From CAZGXI01 sp964529715 (lineage in GTDB: Bacteria; Chloroflexota; Anaerolineae; Aggregatilineales; Ch27): DNA of 8,389 bases. Below, one piece after another: positions 1 to 6,128 of this stretch. How positions within the stretch are numbered: position 1 is the stretch's first letter; the number at the start of each line of letters is the position of its first letter. The translations under genes were made by a program, and so were the position numbers. The stretch lies in assembly GCA_964529715.1 (NCBI GenBank), contig CAZGXI010000066.1, forward strand, positions 1 to 8,389. The letters run 5' to 3'. The notes below the pieces were generated by a model. That model was not told the DNA's origin and made no database searches. It saw nothing but the letters and a program-made list of their open reading frames with translations.

Positions 1-1314
1 CTCGCCAACCAGTGGCACACGCTGCTGACCCTGCCGTGCGTGGCGGTCGAGCCGCTGGACGACGGACGCATCCGGCGCTTTTTGAACGTCTATCTGGAGG
101 ACGCGCGGCAAGCCGCCGTTCTGTGGCGGCAGCTTCAGCCCAAAAGCCGGGGCGACCGCCGCGCCCTGTTGGAACTGGCCCGCAACCCCTATCTGCTGAC
201 CATCATTGCGCTCATTTATCGCGTCCAGCACGGCCTGCCGCACAACAAGGCCGACCTGTTCCGGCAGGTGGTGGCCGTGCGCTGGGTGCACGAGGCGCAC
301 GAGCAGCGGGAAAACGTCGCGCCGGAGGATTGCCAGGTGGACGGCTTCACCTTCGCGCAGTTTATGCGCGCCCTGGGCGACCTGGCCTATGATATGATCG
401 ATCAGGACAGGGGGGCCAGCGTGGATACGGCCTGGGCGAAAGGCTGTTTTCCGCCGGAGGTGAGCGCGCGCAGCGACGACCTGCTGGTGGTCGGCGAAAA
501 GTGCAGCGTGCTCCTGCTGGACGAGCAGGTGCGCTTCTTCCAGCAGTTGATGCAAGAATATTTCGCTGCCCATGCGCTGGACCATCGGCCTGGCGCGCCC
601 GTGCTGGTGTTGGGCGAGCGCGGCTGGTTGGAAATGCCCTGGCGTGAGGCGCTGATCCTGCGCGCCGGGATGGGCGAGGCGGAGCGCGCGGCGGTGCTGG
701 CGGCCTTCGCGGACGTGCTGACCGACATCGACGGCGTGCTACAGCGCAGCCTGACGCCGGGCGATGCTCCCTCCGGCGTGCACGCTATGCGCCCCCTCAG
801 CCAGACGCCCGGCTACGCCTGGCCGGACCTGCGCTGGGACCTGGAAGATCAACTCAGCAGCATTTGCGCCATCGCCGCCGAAACGCTGGGCGTGATCGGC
901 GGGTCGGAGGCGGTGCGGGCGCTGGTGAAGGCGCTGCCCCAGGCCGACCGCTGGGTGCGCGAGGCATCTCTGGCGGCGCTGCAGCAGATCGGCGACGGGC
1001 CGGTGGTCGAGGCGTTGCTGGGCATTTTGCGCGAGGGCGATTCGGCCCTGACCCTGGCCGCCGCTGCCGTGCTGGAACAGGTCGAAGACGCGGCAGCCAT
1101 CGGGCAGGTGATCGGCGCACTGGCCGATCCCAATGCCCAGCTGCGCCGGGCCGCCGCGACCGTGCTCGGCGAGATCGGGGAGGTGGAAGCTGTCGCCGGC
1201 CTCAGCGTCGCCCTGCACGACTCCGACCCGGCGGTGAGCGACGCCGCCCGGCAGGCTCTCGCACGCATCGGCACGCCGGATGCGCTGGCCGCATTGGATG
1301 CCCTGGGAACATGA
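1..1314 (+). CDS. NACHT-type STAND NTPase with C-terminal HEAT repeats (5' partial)
   Basis: The frame is open from the first base and ends at TGA 1312-1314, so the start and the P-loop lie upstream of the window. Counting from the window edge, residues 17-90 match the helical region after a NACHT ATPase core: RRFLNVYLED, then ARNPYLLTIIALIY at 60-73 and a GLP..KADLF segment. The stretch FFQQLMQEYFAAHAL (about 179-193) is the usual end of the NACHT winged-helix part. Residues about 286-437 form roughly five HEAT repeats (AAETLGVIGG, AAATVLGEIG and similar), a protein-binding solenoid. Proteins of this design are signal-transducing switches in which repeats sense a ligand and an N-terminal effector acts; several prokaryotic relatives are antiphage proteins. 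The effector domain is not visible, so the role cannot be assigned. It converges with the rhodanese gene and shows no obvious link to the redox genes. The GTG at 40 is internal and not the true start. Confidence 0.85.
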   Translation, partial: LANQWHTLLTLPCVAVEPLDDGRIRRFLNVYLEDARQAAVLWRQLQPKSRGDRRALLELARNPYLLTIIALIYRVQHGLPHNKADLFRQVVAVRWVHEAHEQRENVAPEDCQVDGFTFAQFMRALGDLAYDMIDQDRGASVDTAWAKGCFPPEVSARSDDLLVVGEKCSVLLLDEQVRFFQQLMQEYFAAHALDHRPGAPVLVLGERGWLEMPWREALILRAGMGEAERAAVLAAFADVLTDIDGVLQRSLTPGDAPSGVHAMRPLSQTPGYAWPDLRWDLEDQLSSICAIAAETLGVIGGSEAVRALVKALPQADRWVREASLAALQQIGDGPVVEALLGILREGDSALTLAAAAVLEQVEDAAAIGQVIGALADPNAQLRRAAATVLGEIGEVEAVAGLSVALHDSDPAVSDAARQALARIGTPDALAALDALGT

Positions 1315-1323
1315 TGTCCAGGT

Positions 1324-1351
1324 GTAGGGGCGCAACATGTTGCGCCCCTAC
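1324..1351. repeat. Perfect 28-bp palindrome between convergent genes
   Basis: The half-site GTAGGGGCGCAACA is followed directly by its exact reverse complement, giving a 28-bp perfect palindrome that begins 10 bp after the NACHT gene stop and ends 11 bp before the rhodanese stop. RNA from either strand would fold into a strong hairpin, so it could end or stabilise both convergent transcripts, although no T-tract follows. It shares its GTAGG...CCTAC ends and design with the palindrome at 3100-3130, which suggests a dispersed REP-like family rather than a gene-specific terminator. Confidence 0.8.
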
Positions 1352-1362
1352 CGGATTCGATC

Positions 1363-3012
1363 CTACTCCGTCACCACCGGGTACTCGGCGGCGGTCCAGG
1401 CGCGCAGGCCACCCCCCAGGTTACGCACATCGGTATAACCGAGCAGGTTCAGGGCCAGCTGCGCCAGCGCGCCGCGATGGCCGCTGCCGCAGTAGATCAC
1501 GATGGGCTGGTCCGGCGCGGGCAGTTCGGCCAGACGCGCCACCACTTCGCGCACGGGGATATTCACCGCGCCCTCGATGAAGCCCTGGGCATACTCGCCC
1601 GGCTCGCGCACGTCCAGCAGGAAGGGCGCGTTCTCGGCCAGGGCGATGTTCAGGTTTTCGGCGCTGATCGTGCCGAAGCCCTGCGGCAGATTGCTCAGGT
1701 AATCGTTCAGCAGGGCGAACAGCTCGGCGTCCACCTCCGGCGCTTCACCCGCTTCGACGGCGGGGACCGGCTCCGTCACCAGCGGCAGCTCAGCCGCGCG
1801 CCAGGCGTTGAGGCCGCTCGCCAGGTTGATCGTGTCGTAGCCAAGCAGGTTCAGGGCCATGCTCGCCAGGGCGCCGCGGTGGCCGCTGCCGCAGTAGATC
1901 ACGATCCGCTGGTCCATCGGCAGCGCGGCCAGGTTCTGGAGCACTTCGCGCACGGGGATGTTGATCGCGCCCTCGATGAAGCCCTCGGCATACTCATTCG
2001 GCTCGCGCACGTCCAGCAAGAAGGGCGGGTTCTCGGCCAGGGCCAGGCTCAGGTCGGTGGCGGTGATGGTCAAGAAGTTCTCCGGCAGGGCACTCAGGTA
2101 GCCGCCCAGCAGGGCTTCCAGGTCCGCAGCGCCCGCCTCCCCCATCACGACCGGGAATTCGGCGGCGGTCCAGGCGCGCAGGCCACCGCCCAGGTTGAGC
2201 ACGTTTTCGTAGCCGAGCAGTTCCAGGGCCATCTTGCCCAGCGCGCCGCGATGCCCGGAGGCGCAATAGATCACGATGGGCGCGTCCATCTCGGCGGGCA
2301 GCAGCGAGAGGTCATCCAACAGGGTGCGGATCGGGATGTTGACCGCGCCCTCGATGAAGCCCTCGGCGTACTCATTCGGCTCGCGCACGTCGATCAGGAA
2401 GGGCGGGTCTTCCAGCAGGGCGACGTTCAGGTTATCGGCGCTGATCGTGCCGAAGCCTTCCGGCAGCGCACTCAGGTAAGCATCCAGTTCTTCCAGCAAC
2501 GCCGCATCGACTTCGGGCGCTTCGCCCGTCGCCAGTTCCACCGCCGGTTCGGTCACGACCGGGTATTGGGCGTTGGTCCAGGCGCGCAGGCCACCGCCCA
2601 GGTTGCGCACGTTGGTATAGCCCAGCAGATGCAGGGCCATCTGCGCCAGCGCGCCGCGATGCCCGGACGCGCAGTAGATCACAATCGGCTCGTCCAGGCC
2701 GGGCAGCGCGTCGAGGTGTTGGAGAAATTCGCGGATCGGGATGTTCACCGCGCCCTCGATGAAGCCGCCAGCGTAGTCTGCCGGCTCGCGCACGTCGATC
2801 AGGAAGGGTGGATTCTCGACCAGTTCCAGGCTCAGGTTATCGGCGGAGACCAGGCCAAAGCCTTCCGGCAGGTTATTGAGGTAAGCGCGGAGCATCTCCT
2901 CGGATGCCTGCGCGACGGTCATCACGCTGACCGGCGCATCCACCGCCAGGGCGGGGACAACGCCCAGGGCCAGGCTCAGCACAACGAGCAGGGTAAGGAA
3001 CAGCTTTTTCAT
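1363..3012 (-). CDS. Exported protein with four tandem rhodanese domains
   Basis: This 549-residue protein starts with a Sec signal peptide (residues 1-23, likely cleaved after ALA) and then has four rhodanese domains at about 40-155, 173-289, 297-412 and 430-549. Each has the DVRE...Y..GFIEGA.NIP core and a six-residue active-site loop: CASGHR in domains 1 and 2, CGSGHR in 3 and 4. The active-site cysteines are 114, 250, 374 and 508, and they are the only cysteines in the protein. All four domains therefore look catalytically competent for sulfane-sulfur or selenium transfer through a persulfide. There is no lipobox and no later membrane segment, so it is probably soluble outside the cytoplasmic membrane. 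The ATG is preceded by AAGGAGAA at 8-nt spacing. It lies 114 nt downstream of the selenocysteine cytochrome on the same strand and is probably co-transcribed with it. Geobacter ExtH is also an exported rhodanese-like protein, but orthology is untested. Confidence 0.93.
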   Translation of the reverse strand: MKKLFLTLLVVLSLALGVVPALAVDAPVSVMTVAQASEEMLRAYLNNLPEGFGLVSADNLSLELVENPPFLIDVREPADYAGGFIEGAVNIPIREFLQHLDALPGLDEPIVIYCASGHRGALAQMALHLLGYTNVRNLGGGLRAWTNAQYPVVTEPAVELATGEAPEVDAALLEELDAYLSALPEGFGTISADNLNVALLEDPPFLIDVREPNEYAEGFIEGAVNIPIRTLLDDLSLLPAEMDAPIVIYCASGHRGALGKMALELLGYENVLNLGGGLRAWTAAEFPVVMGEAGAADLEALLGGYLSALPENFLTITATDLSLALAENPPFLLDVREPNEYAEGFIEGAINIPVREVLQNLAALPMDQRIVIYCGSGHRGALASMALNLLGYDTINLASGLNAWRAAELPLVTEPVPAVEAGEAPEVDAELFALLNDYLSNLPQGFGTISAENLNIALAENAPFLLDVREPGEYAQGFIEGAVNIPVREVVARLAELPAPDQPIVIYCGSGHRGALAQLALNLLGYTDVRNLGGGLRAWTAAEYPVVTE

Positions 3013-3099
3013 AGAGGGCTTTCTCCTTCATTCGTTCGGGCGAACAAGATTACGAATTCCGGCGATTTGAACAGACTGACTGTACGCTCAGCCGCTTTG

Positions 3100-3130
3100 G
3101 TAGGAGGGACACGGCATGCCGTGTCCCTAC
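3100..3130. repeat. REP-like palindrome overlapping the end of the cytochrome gene
   Basis: Positions 3105-3128 are a perfect 24-bp palindrome (half-site AGGGACACGGCA), with GTAGG on the left and AC on the right, so the element has the same GTAGG...CCTAC outline as the one at 1324-1351. It contains the TAG stop of the minus-strand cytochrome gene (3129-3127). It lies between that gene and the rhodanese gene, where a transcript hairpin could limit read-through or protect the upstream mRNA. The rest of the 114-bp gap holds a short GTTCG/CGAAC inverted repeat (3034-3045) and no convincing promoter. Confidence 0.75.
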
Positions 3131-4641
3131 AGACCGGTGTCCGGCGTCGGTGTTGGCGCGGGGCCGCCCTGCGGCGTGGCGGCAGGCTCATAGCCCTCCG
3201 GCAGCGGCGGCGCTTGCAGCACGATCACGCCCGCGTTGGCAGCCTGTTCTTCCGGCAGCACACGGTCGGGCGTCAGGAAAAGGGCGTTGTTGGTGTGACA
3301 GCTTTCGCAACTGGCCGTCTGCGGCGTGTTGCGCTGGATGTTGTGCGGCGTGGCGTAGGTCCACGTCGGCAGATTGTCGAAGTTCGGCAGCAAATTCTCG
3401 CCGTACAGGTCGAACAGGCCGGGCCAGGTGGGGACGTGGCGCACAGGGACATAGCGGTAAGGCCGCTCGGCATTACGCAGCACGTTTTGCCCGATATAAA
3501 AGCCCATCTCCTCGCCTTCCAGACGGAAGTAAGGCACATCTTCTGCCGTGCGTTCCAGGTGACATTCGCTGCAATTGATGTAGGCGACCGAATGGCACAC
3601 CTGGCAAGACAGCAATTCCGTGCCATGCTCCTCGTGATAGGGGTTGCCGGAGCCGACGCCGATCTGATCGGCATGGCAGCTTTCGCAGGTGGGGCCTTGT
3701 GGCCCGTCGTAACGATGGGCGACGCCGCTGGCTTGAATGCCGTCGGTCGTCTGGACGACGCCATGCATCTCATCCCCGGTGTGGCAATCGGCGCAGATCA
3801 TGCGCGCCGAACGCAGGTGCACGTCGGCGGGGATGCCCTCGTGCGCGCCGGTGTATTCGTTTTTCACGCGGCTGCCGTGACAGGCCGTGCACTGGCGAGA
3901 CATCGACGGTGTGCGGACGAAGGCGTGTCCTTCCACCAGCCCGCCACCTACGCTGTCCGGCTGGCTGACGTGGCAGTCGCCGCAGGTGGTATGGCAACTA
4001 TTGCAGTGGTAGGACTCGCCCTCCTCAATGGCAGGGTGATTCTCCGGCACGCTGCGGGCGTAGAGGACCGTGTCGTAGCCGGCCAGGCTGTTGTGCAGGC
4101 TGGCGCTCTGGAAGGGTGCAATGTTGGGATGACATCTGCCGCAGGAGGCTACCGCATCCGCCGACGGATCGGCGATCAGACCGGTGTGGGCCGTTCCCAT
4201 ATCGGCGTCATCGATGCCGGCGTGGCAGGTCGTGCAGGGCAGATAGCGATGCATGTCTTCCTGCAAGGCTTCCCAGTCGATCAACACTTTTTCCCATGCC
4301 TCCAACGGAGGCACCGATCCCCCTCAGCCAGACCCTTCGGAGGGCGCTTCCGGCACTTCTTCTTCCACCGCCAGCGCCATGAGCAGATCGGCGTTGGTGT
4401 GGCAGTCGATGCAGTTGAAGTCAGGGATCAGGGTTGGTGTGGGGGCGAGCAGCGTCGGCTGCGCTTCGGGCGCAACGGTCGCGCCGTCTGGCGACAGTGT
4501 CGCCGGGGCCTCACCGCCGCTCGGAGGGGCGGTTTCGGTGGCCTGGAGCGCCGCGCGCGCAGCAGGCAAGGGGCTGCATCCCGTCGCCAGCAGCGCAGAC
4601 AACAGCATCAGACCGAGCAGGCATACAAGGGATCGTTTCAC
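3127..4641 (-). CDS. Undecaheme c-type cytochrome lipoprotein, predicted selenoprotein (in-frame TGA)
   Basis: Read through one TGA (4326-4324), this is a single 504-residue protein. Residues 1-22 are a lipoprotein signal peptide (MKRSLVCLLG, lipobox ATGC, lipid on Cys22). An Ala/Pro/Thr linker leads to heme site CIDCH (77-81), an acidic stretch, then SG-U-GG with selenocysteine at 106. Ten more CxxCH sites start at 136, 167, 213, 220, 251, 283, 319, 346, 357 and 445, giving eleven hemes; those at 213 and 220 are only two residues apart (CNSCHTTCGDCH). The tail is Pro/Thr-rich. The downstream half alone could begin at GTG 4314, but it has no export signal, and cytochrome c maturation occurs outside the membrane, so a separate gene is unlikely. 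The start is GTG 4641, preceded by GGAGAAAGG at 7 nt; a TTG at 4662 in the same frame is less likely. The role is probably extracytoplasmic electron transfer with a selenol active site; the substrate is unknown. A nonsense mutation or sequencing error remains possible. Confidence 0.8.
4296..4326 (-). promoter_or_regulatory. UGA (Sec) codon with bacterial SECIS-like hairpin
   Basis: On the minus strand, TGA 4326-4324 is followed by 10 nt and then the stem-loop UGCCUCC-GUU-GGAGGCA (4313-4297). This is a perfect 7-bp stem, extended by a G-U pair. The loop begins 18 nt after the UGA and its first base is G, followed by U. Known bacterial SECIS elements sit immediately downstream of UGA, have the apical loop about 16-37 nt away, and need a G in the first loop positions; in E. 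coli fdhF a loop GU contacts SelB. The match is structural and by eye. No energy calculation was done, and SelB/SelC are not in the window. Confidence 0.68.
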
Positions 4642-4648
4642 GGGCGCG

Positions 4649-4657
4649 CCTTTCTCC
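4649..4657 (-). promoter_or_regulatory. Ribosome binding site that decides the cytochrome start
   Basis: The minus strand reads GGAGAAAGG, 7 nt before GTG 4641-4639. This favours a protein starting MKRSLVCLLG, a normal lipoprotein signal peptide. The in-frame TTG 7 codons earlier would place this site inside the coding region. Confidence 0.7.
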
Positions 4658-4673
4658 GGCAAACGCGGTCAGC

Positions 4674-4694
4674 GGTTAGCAGAGAGCCGTCAGC
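4674..4694. repeat. Imperfect 21-bp direct repeat, copy 1 (copy 2 at 4894-4914)
   Basis: Both copies read GGTTAGCAnnnAGCCGTCnGC (one further mismatch lies within the first eight bases) and match at 17 of 21 positions. They lie on either side of the hairpin block. Copy 1 belongs to a longer run of degenerate GCTGA/GCTAA-like words (about 4664-4710), so it may be low-complexity intergenic filler rather than the ends of an inserted element. Confidence 0.4.
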
Positions 4695-4724
4695 GATGAG
4701 CAAACAGCATGTGCAGGTTTTCAG

Positions 4725-4853
4725 CGCCGGGGACTCAAGTCCCCGGCGACGGAGGTAAAGTCCACTGAAGTGGACTGACATCCGCTGTCTTGACCCGCAT
4801 TTCAGTCCGCTGAAGCAGATTTTGCGGGCTTAGCCAGGGGTTTGAATCCTGGC
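4725..4853. repeat. Cluster of consecutive hairpins (composite palindromic repeat)
   Basis: Four inverted repeats follow each other. The first is CGCCGGGGACT/AGTCCCCGGCG with a 2-nt centre (4725-4748). The second is AGTCCACT/AGTGGACT with a 2-nt centre (4759-4776). The third is CCCGCA/TGCGGG (4794-4828), enclosing TTCAG-TCCG-CTGAA (4801-4814). The fourth is GCCAGG/CCTGGC (4833-4853). No gene is visible here. Such GC-rich arrays usually occur as dispersed intergenic repeats in high-GC bacteria. Placed between the predicted minus-strand promoter and the cytochrome start, it would lie in a long 5' leader. Confidence 0.75.
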
Positions 4854-4977
4854 CACCGAGACAGACACGGTCGTTTTTGAAACCTGCACATTGGGTTAGC
4901 AATCAGCCGTCGGCAGGTCCAGTGGGCGGGTTTGACCGAAACGCTCACCGACCGCCATCTTGTGTCAATTTTCACGA

Positions 4978-5007
4978 ATTATACAGCGATTCGGTTATGC
5001 TACACAA
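4978..5007 (-). promoter_or_regulatory. Predicted sigma-70 promoter for the cytochrome-rhodanese operon
   Basis: On the minus strand, TTGTGT (5007-5002) and a consensus TATAAT (4983-4978) are separated by 18 bp, so transcription would start near 4971. The leader to the GTG at 4641 would be about 330 nt and contain the hairpin block. The -35 box lies inside the LysR-type box at 4997-5011. Confidence 0.6.
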
Positions 5008-5011
5008 GCAT
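4997..5011. promoter_or_regulatory. LysR-type T-N11-A box, promoter-proximal
   Basis: ATGCT-ACACA-AGCAT is a perfect 5-5-5 inverted repeat with a T-N11-A core. It overlaps the -35 box of the predicted minus-strand promoter, the usual place for a LysR activation half-site (centre about -33). Its centre is 19 bp from that of the second box, so the two lie close to two helical turns apart. Confidence 0.55.
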
Positions 5012-5015
5012 CTTG

Positions 5016-5030
5016 ATAAGTATTGCTTAT
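5016..5030. promoter_or_regulatory. LysR-type T-N11-A box, upstream (recognition site)
   Basis: ATAAG-TATTG-CTTAT is a perfect 5-5-5 inverted repeat with a T-N11-A core, the classic LysR-family operator pattern. It lies just upstream of the minus-strand promoter (centre about -52) and about 98 bp upstream of the predicted lysR transcription start. The adjacent lysR gene probably encodes the protein that binds it. Confidence 0.6.
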
Positions 5031-5085
5031 ATAACCTGCTTATGGCATATTATAAAAAATTTCAATGCAAGGCGGGCACTGCAAC

Positions 5086-5115
5086 TTGATTTCGTGATGC
5101 AAAGTTTGCTACAAT
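5086..5115 (+). promoter_or_regulatory. Predicted sigma-70 promoter for lysR and the downstream operon
   Basis: TTGATT (5086-5091) and TACAAT (5110-5115) are separated by 18 bp, predicting a start near 5121-5122. The leader is short, and AAGGAAG (5128-5134) lies 7 nt before the lysR ATG. No second promoter is evident between lysR and the octaheme gene. Confidence 0.6.
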
Positions 5116-5141
5116 ATTCACAAGTCTAAGGAAGTGCCCCC

Positions 5142-6077
5142 ATGCTGGACATCTACGAAATGCAAATCTTCCTGGCCGCCGCCGAGACGGGCAGCTTTTC
5201 GGAAGCGGGTCGCCGTCTTCAACTATCTCAGCCTGCCGTATCGATGCAGATTCGCGCACTGGAAAAGCGGCTGGGGGTGGACCTCTTTCACCGCGCCGGG
5301 CGGCACATCCGCCTGACCGAGGCCGGGCAGGTGCTCATCCCCCTGGCCCGCGACCTGGTCAACCGCTCGATCCACATCAAAGAAGTGATGGCTTCGCTTC
5401 AGGGCGACGTGATCGGGATGCTCAGGCTGGCGTGCAGCACCACCTGCGGCAAGTACGTGTTGCCGCGCCTGATCGCGCGCTTCATGGAACACCATCCCGA
5501 TGTGCGCGTGACCATCGACGTGGTGTCGCGCGAGTCGGCGCTCAACCTGCTGCTGGATGGCCACTCGCACCTGGCGATCACTAGCCTGCGCGAGCTGTCG
5601 CGGGAGGTGGAATACAGGCCATTTATCATCGACAAAGTGGTGTTGATCGTCTCTCCCGATCATCCCTGGGCTATGCGAGAATGGATCAGCGTGGATGAAC
5701 TGCCACAAGGCCGCTTCATCCTGCGCGAGTTTGGGTCCGGGACGCAGCAGGCCGTCAGCCATGCGCTGGCCGAGCACGACCTGAGCCTGAACGCGCTCAA
5801 CACGGTGATGGTCCTGGGTAACTCGGAGGCGATCCTGGTGGCCGTGACCGAGCGGATCGGGGCGGCGTTCATCTCGCGGCGGGTAGCGGCTGAGGCCATC
5901 GCGTGCGGGAAGGTGGTCGAAGTGCCCATCGCCGGGATAGACATGATGCAGCAGCTATACCTGGTTCGCCATGCCGGGCGCGCGCCGTCCAGCGCGCAGG
6001 CGGCTTTTTGGGAATACGTCTATCTGCCGGAGAATCGCGCCCTGCTGACGCAGCCGGCCATGCTGCCGGTGCGCTAA
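5142..6077 (+). CDS. LysR-family transcriptional regulator
   Basis: At 311 residues this is the usual length for the family. Residues 1-60 are the winged helix-turn-helix (FLAAAETGSFSEAGRRL, then LSQPAVSMQIRALEKRLG), followed by a linker helix. Residues about 93-296 are the periplasmic-binding-protein-like effector domain, with ACSTTCGKYVLP at its entrance and REFGSGT at 195-201. These features resemble the CysL/CbbR-type branch, whose members sense small anions or metabolites; the ligand here cannot be read from sequence. The ATG has AAGGAAG 7 nt upstream, and the gene ends at TAA. It is divergent from the selenocysteine cytochrome and shares with it a region holding two T-N11-A boxes. It lies 51 nt upstream of the octaheme cytochrome on the same strand. 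This position suggests control of both arms of the redox locus. Confidence 0.95.
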   Translation: MLDIYEMQIFLAAAETGSFSEAGRRLQLSQPAVSMQIRALEKRLGVDLFHRAGRHIRLTEAGQVLIPLARDLVNRSIHIKEVMASLQGDVIGMLRLACSTTCGKYVLPRLIARFMEHHPDVRVTIDVVSRESALNLLLDGHSHLAITSLRELSREVEYRPFIIDKVVLIVSPDHPWAMREWISVDELPQGRFILREFGSGTQQAVSHALAEHDLSLNALNTVMVLGNSEAILVAVTERIGAAFISRRVAAEAIACGKVVEVPIAGIDMMQQLYLVRHAGRAPSSAQAAFWEYVYLPENRALLTQPAMLPVR

Positions 6078-6115
6078 TGACACGGAAACCCGCGTTGGCG
6101 TTACCTGGAAAACAT

Positions 6116-6122
6116 GAGGGGG
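6116..6122 (+). promoter_or_regulatory. Ribosome binding site that decides the octaheme cytochrome start
   Basis: GAGGGGG lies 6 nt before ATG 6129. The earlier in-frame ATG at 6114 overlaps this site and has no good ribosome binding site of its own, so 6129 is preferred. Confidence 0.65.
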
Positions 6123-6128
6123 AAGCCC

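Larger units (their letters stand above)
4642..5141. other. Divergent intergenic region
   Basis: These 500 bases separate the minus-strand cytochrome gene from lysR. The left part (4660-4860) is GC-rich and repetitive. The right part, from about 4955 to 5120, is sharply AT-rich compared with the coding sequence around it and holds the two predicted promoters and two LysR-type boxes. No open frame here has a plausible start and ribosome binding site. Confidence 0.8.

Noticed and set aside
3127..4314. Independent cytochrome gene starting at GTG 4314, with GAGGGGG upstream as its ribosome binding site
   Set aside because: Possible by reinitiation, but the product would have no signal peptide and could not receive heme c outside the membrane. 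The same-frame upstream lipoprotein half and the hairpin after the TGA favour read-through.
1477..4758. A 1093-codon open frame on the plus strand
   Set aside because: It is antisense to the rhodanese and cytochrome genes, is a low-complexity His/Gln/Arg-rich mirror of them, has no domain, and results from high GC and internal repeats.
4725..4853. CRISPR array or riboswitch
   Set aside because: The four hairpins have different sequences and no regular spacer pattern, and I recognise no known riboswitch core.
4790..4860. tRNA-like 3' end (GGTTTGAATCC near CCACCGAG)
   Set aside because: The T-stem does not pair properly, and no matching acceptor, D or anticodon arms are found upstream.
4877..5129. 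Two small plus-strand open frames (65-70 codons) before lysR
   Set aside because: Both begin with TTG without a ribosome binding site, and they run through the AT-rich region holding the promoters and operators.
6078..6128. Separate promoter for the octaheme cytochrome
   Set aside because: The 51-nt gap is GC-rich and contains no convincing -10/-35 pair, so transcription from upstream of lysR is more likely.
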